Assembly: GCF_011009555.1 (NCBI RefSeq)
Contig: NZ_QXHD01000004.1
Coordinates: 5,056,977 to 5,120,976 of the forward strand
Length of the DNA stretch: 64,000 bases
Reading direction: 5' to 3'
Source: Adonisia turfae CCMR0081
GTDB taxonomy: Bacteria > Cyanobacteriota > Cyanobacteriia > Phormidesmidales > Phormidesmidaceae
The translations under genes were made by a program, and so were the position numbers. Below, piece after piece: positions 1 to 8,421 of this stretch; within the stretch, counting starts at the first letter, position 1; each line of letters begins with the position of its first letter. The notes below the pieces were generated by a model that saw only the letters and a program-made list of their open reading frames with translations, did not search any database and had not been told where the DNA came from.

Positions 1-521
1 GTGTGGGCACCGCCGCCATCCAACTTGCCCAATTGCTAGGAGCCCACGTTATTGCCACTGCCAGCTCTGAATCAAAAATCACCCATTTACAGGATTTAGG
101 CGTTGACCATGCCCTCAACCACCGCACGCAAAATGTCGTTACAGAGGTACAACGTATTACAGAAAATAAAGGTATACAGGTAGCTCTAGACGGCGGCGGA
201 CAGGTCACCTTGCCCCAATGCTTAACAGCTGTTGCCAATGAAGGTCGCATTATCTCCTATGGATATACAACAGGTGTGGAAGCAACGCTGCCGCTGGTCA
301 AACTCATCGGTCGTAATGTACAGCTATTTGGCATTGCCCTCTGGTATAACCAGCATTATCGAACCACCTTAACCACCCTGCGTGATTTGGTGGTTCCCGC
401 TATTGTTAACGGTCAAGTACAGCCTGCCATCACTGTAGTTCAGGGCCTGGAGTGTGTGCCACAAATATTATTACAAATGGAACAGAATCATCTTATGGGA
501 AAAGTTGTTATCGTTCCATAA
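1..521 (+). CDS. Zinc-binding/quinone-reductase-type dehydrogenase, C-terminal part
   Basis: The 5' end lies outside the window; 172 residues remain. The first visible residues, GTAAIQLAQLLGA, match the end of the Rossmann nucleotide-binding loop (GGxGTxAIQLA) of the medium-chain dehydrogenase superfamily, where members of the NADPH:quinone oxidoreductase (Qor) branch reduce quinones or enones with NADPH. The continuation (GVDHALNHRT, then DGGGQ, then GRIISYGY) follows the usual order of the cofactor domain, and the C-terminal LMGKVVIVP is the typical family ending. The catalytic domain is not visible, so substrate cannot be judged. It ends 35 bases before the next gene. Confidence 0.85.
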   Translation, partial: VGTAAIQLAQLLGAHVIATASSESKITHLQDLGVDHALNHRTQNVVTEVQRITENKGIQVALDGGGQVTLPQCLTAVANEGRIISYGYTTGVEATLPLVKLIGRNVQLFGIALWYNQHYRTTLTTLRDLVVPAIVNGQVQPAITVVQGLECVPQILLQMEQNHLMGKVVIVP

Positions 522-556
522 TTTTAGGCTGTTTAGTAAAATTAGGAGCTAGTCAA

Positions 557-1003
557 ATGTCTGCAATCAAAGAAGGAATGCCCGTTCTCACTCGCCATGA
601 AGGCCAATGGACCGGAACTTACACAGTGGTTGATAATGATGGCAAAATTCTCGATCAACACCAATGTCTGATTACCTGCGAGTTTCCAGACGACCAGCCC
701 CATCCTTATTTTCAAACCAATCGCTACACCTGGGCCGACGGCAAAGTAGAAGAATATCAGTTCCCTGGTATGTATCGAGATAACAAGCTCTGGTTTGACA
801 CCGAACGCATCGAAGGCAAAGCCTGGGACGCAGACGATTCCATTGTAATCCTTTGGTTTGCCTACAAAGGAATCCCAGATGCCTTTGTCTACGAAATGAT
901 CCACCTGAGTAAGTGCAACAACCATCGCGCCCGCACCTGGCACTGGTTTAAAAATGGAGAAATCTATCAACGAACACTAATCAAAGAAGCACGAATTCAG
1001 TAA
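557..1003 (+). CDS. DUF3598/calycin-like protein of unknown function
   Basis: 148 residues. The start at 557 was chosen because AGGAG lies at 543-547 and the protein then opens MSAIKEGMPVLTRHEGQW; an upstream in-frame start at 452 would overlap the preceding gene. The pattern of a short lead-in, EGQWTGTYTVVD, then many Trp/Tyr-rich beta segments (YTWADG, LWFDTERI, ARTWHWF) resembles DUF3598-type, lipocalin/calycin-fold proteins frequent in cyanobacteria, which may bind hydrophobic ligands. No catalytic motif is seen. It sits between a dehydrogenase and an alpha/beta-hydrolase on the same strand, so co-transcription is likely. The family assignment is tentative. Confidence 0.6.
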   Translation: MSAIKEGMPVLTRHEGQWTGTYTVVDNDGKILDQHQCLITCEFPDDQPHPYFQTNRYTWADGKVEEYQFPGMYRDNKLWFDTERIEGKAWDADDSIVILWFAYKGIPDAFVYEMIHLSKCNNHRARTWHWFKNGEIYQRTLIKEARIQ

Positions 1004-1044
1004 GAAAAGAAGATTTACACGTGTTTGATTCCTGGAGACACCCC

Positions 1045-1863
1045 ATGCAACCCATCAAACGAGCCTTTCTAGATACCGCCGATGGCCAAATTCACTATCG
1101 CATCGGCGGCGAAGGCGAACCACTTCTACTACTCCACATGAACCCCCGAAGCAGCGACGAATACCGAGAACTGATGCCAATTTTGGGGCAACACTATCAG
1201 GTAATTGCCATGGACGCCATGGGCTTTGGCGATTCCGATAAACCCCCCAGAATGTACACGATTTACGACTATGCCAAAACCGTAATGGCATTACTGGACG
1301 AATTAGACATTCAAGAAACCAACATTCTCGGCAACCATACCGGTGCCTTTATCGCCGGAGAAGTCACCGCCGCCCACCCTGAGCGGGTCAACAAACTGAT
1401 CTTAGGTAATGTCCCTGGCTTTGGAGAACAGGGCAAAGCCAGACTCATGGAACTATTTGAACAGGGCTTTAAGATCCAAGACGATGGCTCCCATCTCATG
1501 CAACGATGGCAGGCCCGTTCCCGTTATATCGGCACGTCTGAGCTCAACCATCGCTGGGTATTGGACGACCTCAAATGTTTTGGTCACCCCCTGTACGCTG
1601 TTTGGGCAGTTGCACAATATTGTCTAGAAGCTGAGGAAAGATTAAAACAGGTCAAATGCCCCACCCTGATCTTCTGGGGCTTAGACGATGTCAAAGAATT
1701 CGAAAGACTGGGTCTCTCCAAACCAGAAGACAGATTTTTTGTTAGCCAGGTAATCCCCCATGGTAAGGTGATCGACATTCCCGAGGGAACTATCTGCATG
1801 ATGAATCAGATGGCCGAAGAGATTGCGAATATGGTACTTGATTTTTTGAAAGGTGCAGTCTAA
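1045..1863 (+). CDS. Alpha/beta-hydrolase fold protein with altered catalytic triad
   Basis: 272 residues from ATG 1045, which has GGAG at 1034-1037; a GTG at 1021 is the alternative. The fold is recognisable: LLLLHMNPRSS (oxyanion-hole region), DAMGFGDSDKP, then the nucleophile elbow GNHTG at residues 96-100 and FWGLDD for the acid. The elbow carries His98 where Ser, Asp or Cys normally sits, and the usual GH near the C-terminus reads EGTICM (Thr249), so the classical Ser-His-Asp triad is not present. It is closest in overall look to haloalkane dehalogenase/epoxide hydrolase-type proteins. It may bind ligand without classical hydrolysis, or use another chemistry. It probably shares a transcript with the upstream calycin-like gene, 41 bases away. 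Confidence 0.8.
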   Translation: MQPIKRAFLDTADGQIHYRIGGEGEPLLLLHMNPRSSDEYRELMPILGQHYQVIAMDAMGFGDSDKPPRMYTIYDYAKTVMALLDELDIQETNILGNHTGAFIAGEVTAAHPERVNKLILGNVPGFGEQGKARLMELFEQGFKIQDDGSHLMQRWQARSRYIGTSELNHRWVLDDLKCFGHPLYAVWAVAQYCLEAEERLKQVKCPTLIFWGLDDVKEFERLGLSKPEDRFFVSQVIPHGKVIDIPEGTICMMNQMAEEIANMVLDFLKGAV

Positions 1864-1884
1864 TGAGGGGTGATAGAGTGATGG

Positions 1885-1914
1885 GGTGATGGAACACTCC
1901 CCTACTCCATCACC
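1885..1914. terminator. Inverted repeat between convergent genes
   Basis: A perfect 9-bp stem, GGTGATGGA (1885-1893) against TCCATCACC (1906-1914), with a 12-base loop. It lies in the 73-base gap between two convergent genes, where a bidirectional terminator is expected. No clear T tract follows on either strand, so the role is inferred from position. Confidence 0.4.
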
Positions 1915-1936
1915 AATCTTCCCTCACCGCCAACAA

Positions 1937-2365
1937 CTAACTCCCCAACACCGCCGTACACTTAATCTCAACAATCAGCCCTGGTGTAGATAGGGCCACA
2001 ATCCCCATACCAGTCCATGTAGGGAAGTTCTTTGTGAAATAACGATCTTTTACCTGAATAAACAACAACAAGTGAGGAATTTTTAAATCCTGTGGATTCT
2101 CTATCGGAGTATCAACAACATGATACGTAATCATCTCCACCACATCATCAAACGTGGCTCCTGCTGATGATAGAACCTTTTCCACATTCTTAAATGCCTG
2201 GTCAAATTGAGCTTCTGTGCCCTCCACCACCTGCATATTTTCATCTCTTCCCACTTGCCCTGAAATATATAAGGTATCTCCCACTTTTATCCCAGGACAA
2301 TAGCGATATTTTTCATACAAAATTTCCATTCCTTCAGGAATTATAATCTCGCGCTTAGTACCCAT
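1937..2365 (-). CDS. RidA/YjgF/YER057c family protein
   Basis: 142 residues. The order DTLYISGQVGRDENMQVV, QFDQAFKNVEKVLSSAGATFDDVVEMITYHV and the C-terminal GLIVEIKCTAV is diagnostic of the RidA (Rid) family, trimeric proteins that in the RidA branch deaminate reactive enamine/imine intermediates made by PLP enzymes. The Arg that RidA uses near the C-terminus (ARSCVEV in E. coli) is replaced: here the stretch reads PTWTGMGI. It therefore probably belongs to a Rid subfamily without imine deaminase activity. Convergent with the hydrolase gene. Confidence 0.85.
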   Translation of the reverse strand: MGTKREIIIPEGMEILYEKYRYCPGIKVGDTLYISGQVGRDENMQVVEGTEAQFDQAFKNVEKVLSSAGATFDDVVEMITYHVVDTPIENPQDLKIPHLLLFIQVKDRYFTKNFPTWTGMGIVALSTPGLIVEIKCTAVLGS

Positions 2366-2847
2366 AGCAAAATCCTCACAGCGGTCTCTAGTGGCTGAAT
2401 TGTAATGATTGAATTGATTATAAACGGTGCCCTGGGAAACAATTTAATCCGAGTATCATCCTATGCCTGAAGAAGAATTTGTTCTCCAAGGAAGCCTGAC
2501 TACCCAGGTTAGACAGATGACCCCAGGCTGTGTTTTTGGCAGCCAGCCTTTATACCCCATGCTCCCGCTTATACAGAAACAAGATACTTTGCCCTAGTAC
2601 ATGGCGGTAATCCCCACATTTCCTATCGTCCGTGGATACCGCCCTTTCATAGCCACTATCCTTGGGAATGGAATCAGAAAGAAAAGACTGCCTACCCAAC
2701 CAATTGACTGGCATCTTAGTACATTAAAAATCATGAAAATTAATGTGCTAGATGAGTTATGGGAGGTCATAGCCAATGAATCAAAGCTAGTATCTGAACA
2801 ATTTTGTTGCCCAGTTGGGCGTCAAGGTATGGGGAGCTAGGATTGCT
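2366..2847. other. Gene-free spacer
   Basis: 482 bases between the divergently transcribed RidA-like gene and the first response regulator. Short open frames on both strands (for example 2601-2840) overlap each other and show no recognisable protein. Promoters for both flanking genes should lie here, but no convincing -35/-10 pair or operator stands out. Confidence 0.4.
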
Positions 2848-3288
2848 ATGGATGATCGTAAACGCGAGCGACTGGTTTTAGTAATTGACGATCAGCCAGA
2901 GCATTTACAAATTATTGAACAGGTCCTCACCAATGGCACTGTTCCTTGTCACATCGTTTCTATCGCTGACAGCCATCGGGCCATCGATTTTCTGCGGCAT
3001 AAAGGAGATTATCCTCAGGTGCCGCGCCCTGATTTAATTTTACTGGACCCACAATTAGCAGATGGCAAAGGCCAGGCTGTTCTTTCAGAGGTGAAAACAG
3101 ACGTGTCTCTCCGTCGTATTCCTACGATTGTTCTCAGCCCTGTAGCTGATCAGACTAACGTCATCAGTAACTATCAACTGCAGTGTAATAGCTATGTGAT
3201 TAAACCTCAGGATTTAACAAGTTTGACCGATGTCATACAGGTGATTGAATCATTCTGGCTTAACATTGTAACGCTGCCACTGGAGTAA
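2848..3288 (+). CDS. Single-domain response regulator (Rcp1-like)
   Basis: 146 residues from ATG 2848; GGGGAG at 2831-2836 and AGGAT at 2839 are possible ribosome sites. The whole protein is one receiver domain: acidic pair in VIDDQPEH, phospho-acceptor Asp67 in LLDPQLADGKG, and the conserved Lys in YVIKPQDL. It has no output domain. Its layout closely follows the Rcp1-type regulators that take phosphate from cyanobacterial phytochromes (HLQIIEQVL, IESFW near the end), and it lies 281 bases upstream of a phytochrome gene. It differs from the downstream Rcp1 copy by Ser in place of the conserved Thr/Ser-Thr region (IVLSP). A partner in light signalling is inferred from context. Confidence 0.85.
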   Translation: MDDRKRERLVLVIDDQPEHLQIIEQVLTNGTVPCHIVSIADSHRAIDFLRHKGDYPQVPRPDLILLDPQLADGKGQAVLSEVKTDVSLRRIPTIVLSPVADQTNVISNYQLQCNSYVIKPQDLTSLTDVIQVIESFWLNIVTLPLE

Positions 3289-3356
3289 ACACTTCAGCCA
3301 AAATGAACTAAGCCAATTAAGCATCTATTTATGTGTAAAAAGTCATGATAATTGTT

Positions 3357-3381
3357 GCGACTGAGAGAGTAGTTTAGTCGC
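3357..3381 (+). promoter_or_regulatory. Short inverted repeat upstream of phytochrome gene
   Basis: GCGACT (3357-3362) and AGTCGC (3376-3381) form a 6-bp stem, extended outward by TTG/CAA with a mismatch. It lies between the response regulator and phytochrome genes and could end the first transcript or act in the phytochrome leader. Evidence is weak. Confidence 0.25.
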
Positions 3382-3569
3382 CTCAACACATGACTACGAC
3401 AGCATTTCAAGAACTCCCTATTTATTTAACAATTCAAACAAGGCACAGAGAGAGACCTGGGATATTCTGCAAGGTAGCTGTCAATAATTGATGGCGTTGC
3501 GCCTAGCGAACAGTGCCGTGCTGATCGTTCGTTTGGTGTTCACTTCACTGATCATCTACGGAGGACAGT

Positions 3570-5873
3570 ATGATACATACAAATCTAACTCAATCAAGTC
3601 CCAACCTGGCAGCCTTAAAACAGCCATCAATCACCAGTCTGACAAAGATTCAGCCCCATGGGGTTGTGTTGGTGCTAGACCCCAATGACCTGACCGTATT
3701 GCAGGCGAGTACCAACACAATTGATGAATTTGCCTTGGACGTCAGGGACGTCATCGGCAGGCCTTTAGATGAAATTCTCGATCCTTTCCAAGTTGATCAA
3801 TTTAAGGTAGGGCTGACAGAAGAGAAGTTAGATTTTATTAATCCGGTCAAGATATGGGTACGCAGAGAAGGGGATGATTATCAGGTATTTGATGCTGTCT
3901 TTCATCGCAGTAAAGATGGCTTTTTAGTGCTTGAACTTGAGCCTGCCCTTACCCAAGAAAATATTCCTTTTTTAAGCTTTTATCACCTGGCTAGGGCCTC
4001 AATTAATCAGCTGGAATCTACAGCGGAGCTATATGCGTTTTGCCAGGTCATTGTCCGAGAAGTGCGCAAGGTGACCGGGTTTGATCGGGTTATGCTCTAC
4101 CAGTTTGATGATGATGGTCACGGTGAGGTGGTAGCAGAAGAAAAATGTGAGGACATGGAGCCGTATTTGGGGCTGCATTATCCCGAATCGGACATCCCCA
4201 AAACAGCTCGCCAGATGTTTCTCTCCAACTGGATTCGGGTAATTCCCGACGCAGCGGCTACTGCGGTGGATCTCTATCCTGCTAAAAATCCGGTGACGCA
4301 ACAGCCTACGGATTTAACGCACTCGATCCTGCGTAGCGCCTATTCTTGTCACTTGGAATATCTCCATAATATGGGTGTAGGGGCTTCATTAACAATTTCG
4401 TTGATGAAGGATAACAAGCTATGGGGATTGATTGCCTGCCATCATCGAACCGCTAAATATGTTCCCTACGAACTCCGTAAAGCTTGTGAGTTTTTAGGAC
4501 GGGTGATCTTTTCCGAGATTGCCACCCGAGAGGAAGTTGCCGATCATGCCCACCGTATTCGGATCGCCAATGTCCAATCCAGCCTGATTGAGGCTATGTC
4601 CCAGGCGGATTATTTTGTTGAGGGCTTAACAGGCGATCAAGCCAGCCTGCTGGAGCTGGTTGGCGCTAGTGGGACAGCCGTTTACTTTGGTAATCGATGG
4701 ACTTTAGTGGGAGCCACCCCGTCAGAAAATGAGCTGAACTATTTAACCCAATGGTTAGGGAAACAGCTAGATGATGATATTTTCTACACCGATGCTTTAC
4801 CCCTAATCTATTCAGATGCCCAGCGTTTTAAGCATTTAGCCAGTGGGTTATTGGCTATTCCCATTTCTAAGCGCAGCTATGTGCTCTGGTTCCGTCCAGA
4901 GGTGATTCAAACGGTCAATTGGGGCGGTGACCCTAACAATGCCTATGCTGTAGAAGAATCTGAACAGGGTCTAAAGCTCTCGCCACGGCAGTCGTTTGCC
5001 CTGTGGAAAGAGACTGTGCGATGCAAGTCACTCCATTGGAAACCAATCGAAATTAAAGCAGCGTTAGAACTGCGCAAGGCTGTTGTCAATGTAGTTCTAC
5101 GCCAGGCCGAAGAACTTGCCCTATTGGCTCAAGATCTAGAGCGATCTAATGCGGAATTAAAAAAGTTTGCCTACATCGCCTCCCATGATCTACAGGAGCC
5201 TTTGAACCAGGTAGCCAATTTTGTGCAGCTATTGGAAATGCGCTATAGCGAAGAACTGGACCAGGACGCCAAGGAATTTATCAACTATGCGGTGGGGGGT
5301 GTGCACCAAATGCAAACCCTGATCGATGACGTATTGCTATACTCCAAGGTGGATATCCAAGGGATAGACTGTGCCCTAACAGAAGTTGATGTAGCTTTAG
5401 AGAAAGCTTTAAAGAATCTACAGGGACGAATTCATGAAACGGGGGCAGTTGTCACCTACGACACAATGCCGACGTTAGTGGCTGACGGCACCCAACTGAT
5501 GCAGCTATTCCAGAATCTGATTGGTAACGCCATTAAGTTTCGACGTTCTGAAGTGTCTCCCACAATTCATGTGGGTGTAGACCGTGAGGAAGATAGCTGG
5601 CTGTTCTCAGTACGGGATAATGGCATTGGTATCGATCCTGAATTTTTTGAACGTATTTTTGTCATTTTCCAACGGTTACATACCCGTGATGAGTATCCTG
5701 GCTCAGGTATGGGCTTAGCCATTTGCAAGAAGATTGCTGACTGTCACCGAGGTCGTATCTGGGTGGACTCTGCAGTAGGTCAAGGCGCGACATTCTATTT
5801 CACATTGCCAGTCGGAGGTCGAGATCGTACCAGTGGACGCAGGACGCAAAGTTATTTTCTTGATCGAGGATAA
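3570..5873 (+). CDS. cph1: Cph1-type phytochrome histidine kinase (PAS-GAF-PHY-HisKA-HATPase)
   Basis: 767 residues. The N-terminal PAS (residues about 25-120, IQPHGVVLVLDP), GAF (about 145-320) and PHY regions form the bilin-binding photosensor. Chromophore Cys260 lies in AYSCHLEYLHNMGV, matching Cys259 of Synechocystis Cph1, and the PxSDIP motif is present as PESDIP; there is no N-terminal Cys of the BphP type, so a phycocyanobilin-binding phytochrome is predicted. The kinase has His539 in ASHDLQEPL, N box QNLIGNAIKF, G1 DNGIGID and G2 GSGMGLAICKKI, all intact. It is a red/far-red light receptor that should phosphorylate the Rcp1 encoded directly after it (41-base overlap). An ATG at 3570 after GGAGG (3560-3564) fixes the start. 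Confidence 0.95.
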   Translation: MIHTNLTQSSPNLAALKQPSITSLTKIQPHGVVLVLDPNDLTVLQASTNTIDEFALDVRDVIGRPLDEILDPFQVDQFKVGLTEEKLDFINPVKIWVRREGDDYQVFDAVFHRSKDGFLVLELEPALTQENIPFLSFYHLARASINQLESTAELYAFCQVIVREVRKVTGFDRVMLYQFDDDGHGEVVAEEKCEDMEPYLGLHYPESDIPKTARQMFLSNWIRVIPDAAATAVDLYPAKNPVTQQPTDLTHSILRSAYSCHLEYLHNMGVGASLTISLMKDNKLWGLIACHHRTAKYVPYELRKACEFLGRVIFSEIATREEVADHAHRIRIANVQSSLIEAMSQADYFVEGLTGDQASLLELVGASGTAVYFGNRWTLVGATPSENELNYLTQWLGKQLDDDIFYTDALPLIYSDAQRFKHLASGLLAIPISKRSYVLWFRPEVIQTVNWGGDPNNAYAVEESEQGLKLSPRQSFALWKETVRCKSLHWKPIEIKAALELRKAVVNVVLRQAEELALLAQDLERSNAELKKFAYIASHDLQEPLNQVANFVQLLEMRYSEELDQDAKEFINYAVGGVHQMQTLIDDVLLYSKVDIQGIDCALTEVDVALEKALKNLQGRIHETGAVVTYDTMPTLVADGTQLMQLFQNLIGNAIKFRRSEVSPTIHVGVDREEDSWLFSVRDNGIGIDPEFFERIFVIFQRLHTRDEYPGSGMGLAICKKIADCHRGRIWVDSAVGQGATFYFTLPVGGRDRTSGRRTQSYFLDRG

Positions 5874-6267
5874 TCGGGGCGATATTCGCCTAATTCAAGA
5901 AGCCCTCAAACACGCGGGTACCGCCTGTGATATTGCTGTCGCTAGAGACGGTGTAGAAGCTATGGCCTACCTGCGTCGCGAGGGCGACTTTCAGCAAGTC
6001 AAGATGCCTGATTTAATCCTTCTTGATCTCAATTTACCTAAAAAAGATGGTCGAGAGGTCTTAGCCGAAATCAAAGCTGATCCCAAGCTTAAACATATTC
6101 CAGTGGTCGTATTAACGACATCGCGCAATGAAGATGACATTCTTAATAGCTATGACTTACATGTCAACTGCTACATTTCCAAATCTCGTAATTTAGCTCA
6201 GCTATTTACCATCATCCAAGGAATTGAAGAGTTTTGGCTGAAAACCGCTACGCTACCCAAACTTTGA
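5833..6267 (+). CDS. rcp1: Response regulator Rcp1 for phytochrome
   Basis: 144 residues with a GTG start at 5833 inside the end of the phytochrome gene, indicating translational coupling. It is a stand-alone receiver domain: FLIEDNRGDIRLIQEALKHAG, phospho-acceptor Asp65 in LLDLNLPKKDG, VVLTTSRNEDDI and the conserved Lys of CYISKSRNL. The sequence and position match Rcp1, the cognate regulator of Cph1. It lacks a DNA-binding output, so signalling presumably goes through protein contact, perhaps with the hybrid kinase encoded next, whose start overlaps by 34 bases. Confidence 0.93.
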   Translation: MDAGRKVIFLIEDNRGDIRLIQEALKHAGTACDIAVARDGVEAMAYLRREGDFQQVKMPDLILLDLNLPKKDGREVLAEIKADPKLKHIPVVVLTTSRNEDDILNSYDLHVNCYISKSRNLAQLFTIIQGIEEFWLKTATLPKL

Positions 6268-8294
6268 CCGATCCTAGACTAGGGACTAGCACCCGAGTGT
6301 TATTGATTGAAGATAGCGCTGCCGATGCTCGACTTCTACAAGAGTTTCTCAGGGAAACCTTATATGATGAGTTTCTCTTGACCCATGTGGAACGTCTTGG
6401 TAAGGCACTACAGCAGCTACAGGACAACACCTATGATGTTGTTTTGTTGGATTTGACGTTGCCCGATAGCGATGGTCTGAGCTCACTGAATGCCCTCCTC
6501 CACCAGGCACCCAGCGTTCCGATTGTGGTTTTAACCAATACCAACAATCCTGAGCTTGCGGTTGAAGCTGTGCGCCAAGGGGCGCAAGACTATTTGATTA
6601 AACGACAAATGCACCATGAGGTGTTGGTGCGATCGCTCCGCTATGCCATTGAGCGCAAGCAGCAGGCCGAGGCACTACGGGCAGCCAATGAAGCCTTAGA
6701 ACATCGGGTGCAGGCACGGACGCGGGAGTTAGAGCTGGCCAATCAGCGACTACGCCAGGAGGTCAACTATCGTCAAACGGTGCAGGAGCGGCTAGCCCTG
6801 GCCCAAAAGGCGGGTAAAACCGGCATTTTTGAATGGAATATTCGCTCTAACGAGGTTACCTGGAGTGCAGAATTAGAGGCACTTTATGGGGTATCTCGGG
6901 GTGACTTTGATGGGTCCTATGATAATTGGATCAAGGCAATTCACAGTGAAGACCGGTCTCGGGTCGAGCAAGATTTATGGCGCTCTGTCACCGTGGGCAA
7001 GGGTCTCAACAGTGAGTTTAGAATCTCCCACCCCAGCGGTATTCGATGGATTAGTGTCAGCAGTCGCATTTTCAACGGGGAGGATGGTAAACCCCTGAGA
7101 ATGTTAGGCATCCATTTGGATATTACTGAAAAGAAACAGCTGGAATCCCAATTTTTGCAGGCCCAGCGACTGGAAAGTCTAGGGGCATTAGCCAGTGGCA
7201 TTGCCCATGATCTTAACAATATTTTGACTCCTATTTTGGCCGCTGGGCAATTATTACCGATTACCCTGGAGACCATCGACGAACGGTCGCAGCAGCTGAT
7301 TGAAACCTTAAACTGTAGTGCTCAGCGGGGGATCAAACTCGTCCAGCAAATTCTCTCATTTGCCCAAGATGGCAAGAGTGTTAGCAGTGTCCTATCCATC
7401 GGCGATTTGTTAGCAGAGACAAATCAGATTGTAAAACAAACCTTGCCTCAGTCTATAAATGTTCATGTTGAGGTGCCTGCCGATCTATGGTTGGTCAAAG
7501 GTAATGAGACACAGCTGCACCAGGTATTCATGAATCTCTGTGTCAATGCCCGAGATGCCATGTCCGAGGGGGGCATCTTGCGGGTCTCTGCAAAAAACTT
7601 GGTGATTGATGAGCCCTATTTACAAATGCATGGTGATGCTACGCCGGGTCCACATGTGATGGTGACCGTGACAGATACGGGCACAGGGATTGCACCAGAA
7701 ATTCAAGAACATATTTTTGATCCGTTTTTTACGACCAAATCCACCGGTCAGGGTACGGGGCTGGGGTTAGCCGCTGTGCTCAATATTGTGAAAAGCCACA
7801 ATGGTTTTATCACCATGCAAACAGCGGTGGGGGAGGGCAGTCAGTTTCATGTTTATCTGCCCGCTGATCCCAATTCTGTTTCGGTACCAACACCACCGTT
7901 AGAGTTGTTGTGCGGTCACCAAGAGGTGATTCTGGTGGTGGATGATGATCCGGCAATTTGTAAGGTAATGCGGCTGTCGTTGGAGACCTATGGGTATCAG
8001 GTGCTGATTGCTAATGATGGATTGGGTGCGATCGCAATGCTAGCCGAACACCGCGCTTTAGTACGCTGCATTTTGATCGACCTGATGATGCCAGATATGG
8101 ATGGTCAAACTGCTATTCCGCTGTTGCAACGGCTTCAGCCTGAGGTGAAGGTGGTGGCCATGACTGGAGCGATTATCCCAACGCAGGCAGATTCGGTAGC
8201 GAACGAATTAAGGTTAGATGGCACCCTAAATAAACCGTTTACTACCCGAGATCTACTCATGCTGCTGCAAAAAGTCCTCGTCTCCCAGGGATGA
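6234..8294 (+). CDS. Hybrid sensor kinase, REC-PAS-HisKA-HATPase-REC
   Basis: 686 residues with TTG start 6234, overlapping rcp1; no other start lies before the receiver domain. Domain order: receiver 1 (about 20-140, Asp73 in LLDLTLPDSDG), a coiled linker, PAS (about 190-300, ending GIHLDITEKKQLE), HisKA with His325 in GIAHDLNNILTP, HATPase (NLCVNARDAM, DTGTGIAPE, GTGLGLAAV), then receiver 2 (about 560-685, Asp616 in LIDLMMPDMDG, Lys in NKPF). It has no membrane segment, so it acts in the cytoplasm. Tight coupling to phytochrome and Rcp1 suggests that its N-terminal receiver takes in the light signal as part of a multi-step phosphorelay. No DNA-binding output is encoded nearby. Confidence 0.92.
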   Translation: MAENRYATQTLTDPRLGTSTRVLLIEDSAADARLLQEFLRETLYDEFLLTHVERLGKALQQLQDNTYDVVLLDLTLPDSDGLSSLNALLHQAPSVPIVVLTNTNNPELAVEAVRQGAQDYLIKRQMHHEVLVRSLRYAIERKQQAEALRAANEALEHRVQARTRELELANQRLRQEVNYRQTVQERLALAQKAGKTGIFEWNIRSNEVTWSAELEALYGVSRGDFDGSYDNWIKAIHSEDRSRVEQDLWRSVTVGKGLNSEFRISHPSGIRWISVSSRIFNGEDGKPLRMLGIHLDITEKKQLESQFLQAQRLESLGALASGIAHDLNNILTPILAAGQLLPITLETIDERSQQLIETLNCSAQRGIKLVQQILSFAQDGKSVSSVLSIGDLLAETNQIVKQTLPQSINVHVEVPADLWLVKGNETQLHQVFMNLCVNARDAMSEGGILRVSAKNLVIDEPYLQMHGDATPGPHVMVTVTDTGTGIAPEIQEHIFDPFFTTKSTGQGTGLGLAAVLNIVKSHNGFITMQTAVGEGSQFHVYLPADPNSVSVPTPPLELLCGHQEVILVVDDDPAICKVMRLSLETYGYQVLIANDGLGAIAMLAEHRALVRCILIDLMMPDMDGQTAIPLLQRLQPEVKVVAMTGAIIPTQADSVANELRLDGTLNKPFTTRDLLMLLQKVLVSQG

Positions 8295-8421
8295 GTTCAT
8301 CCCAAGAACAACCACTAGTGGCTGCAAAATATGCAGGTAACATAGGGCATCAAGGCATACATTCAAAACGTCGAATGCAGCGTCAAAGCCGCCATCGACT
8401 GTAAACTCACCCCACCAAAAA

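Noticed and set aside
2601-2840. 79-codon plus-strand frame before the first response regulator
   Set aside because: It has an opposing frame of similar length, no ribosome site and no recognised domain.
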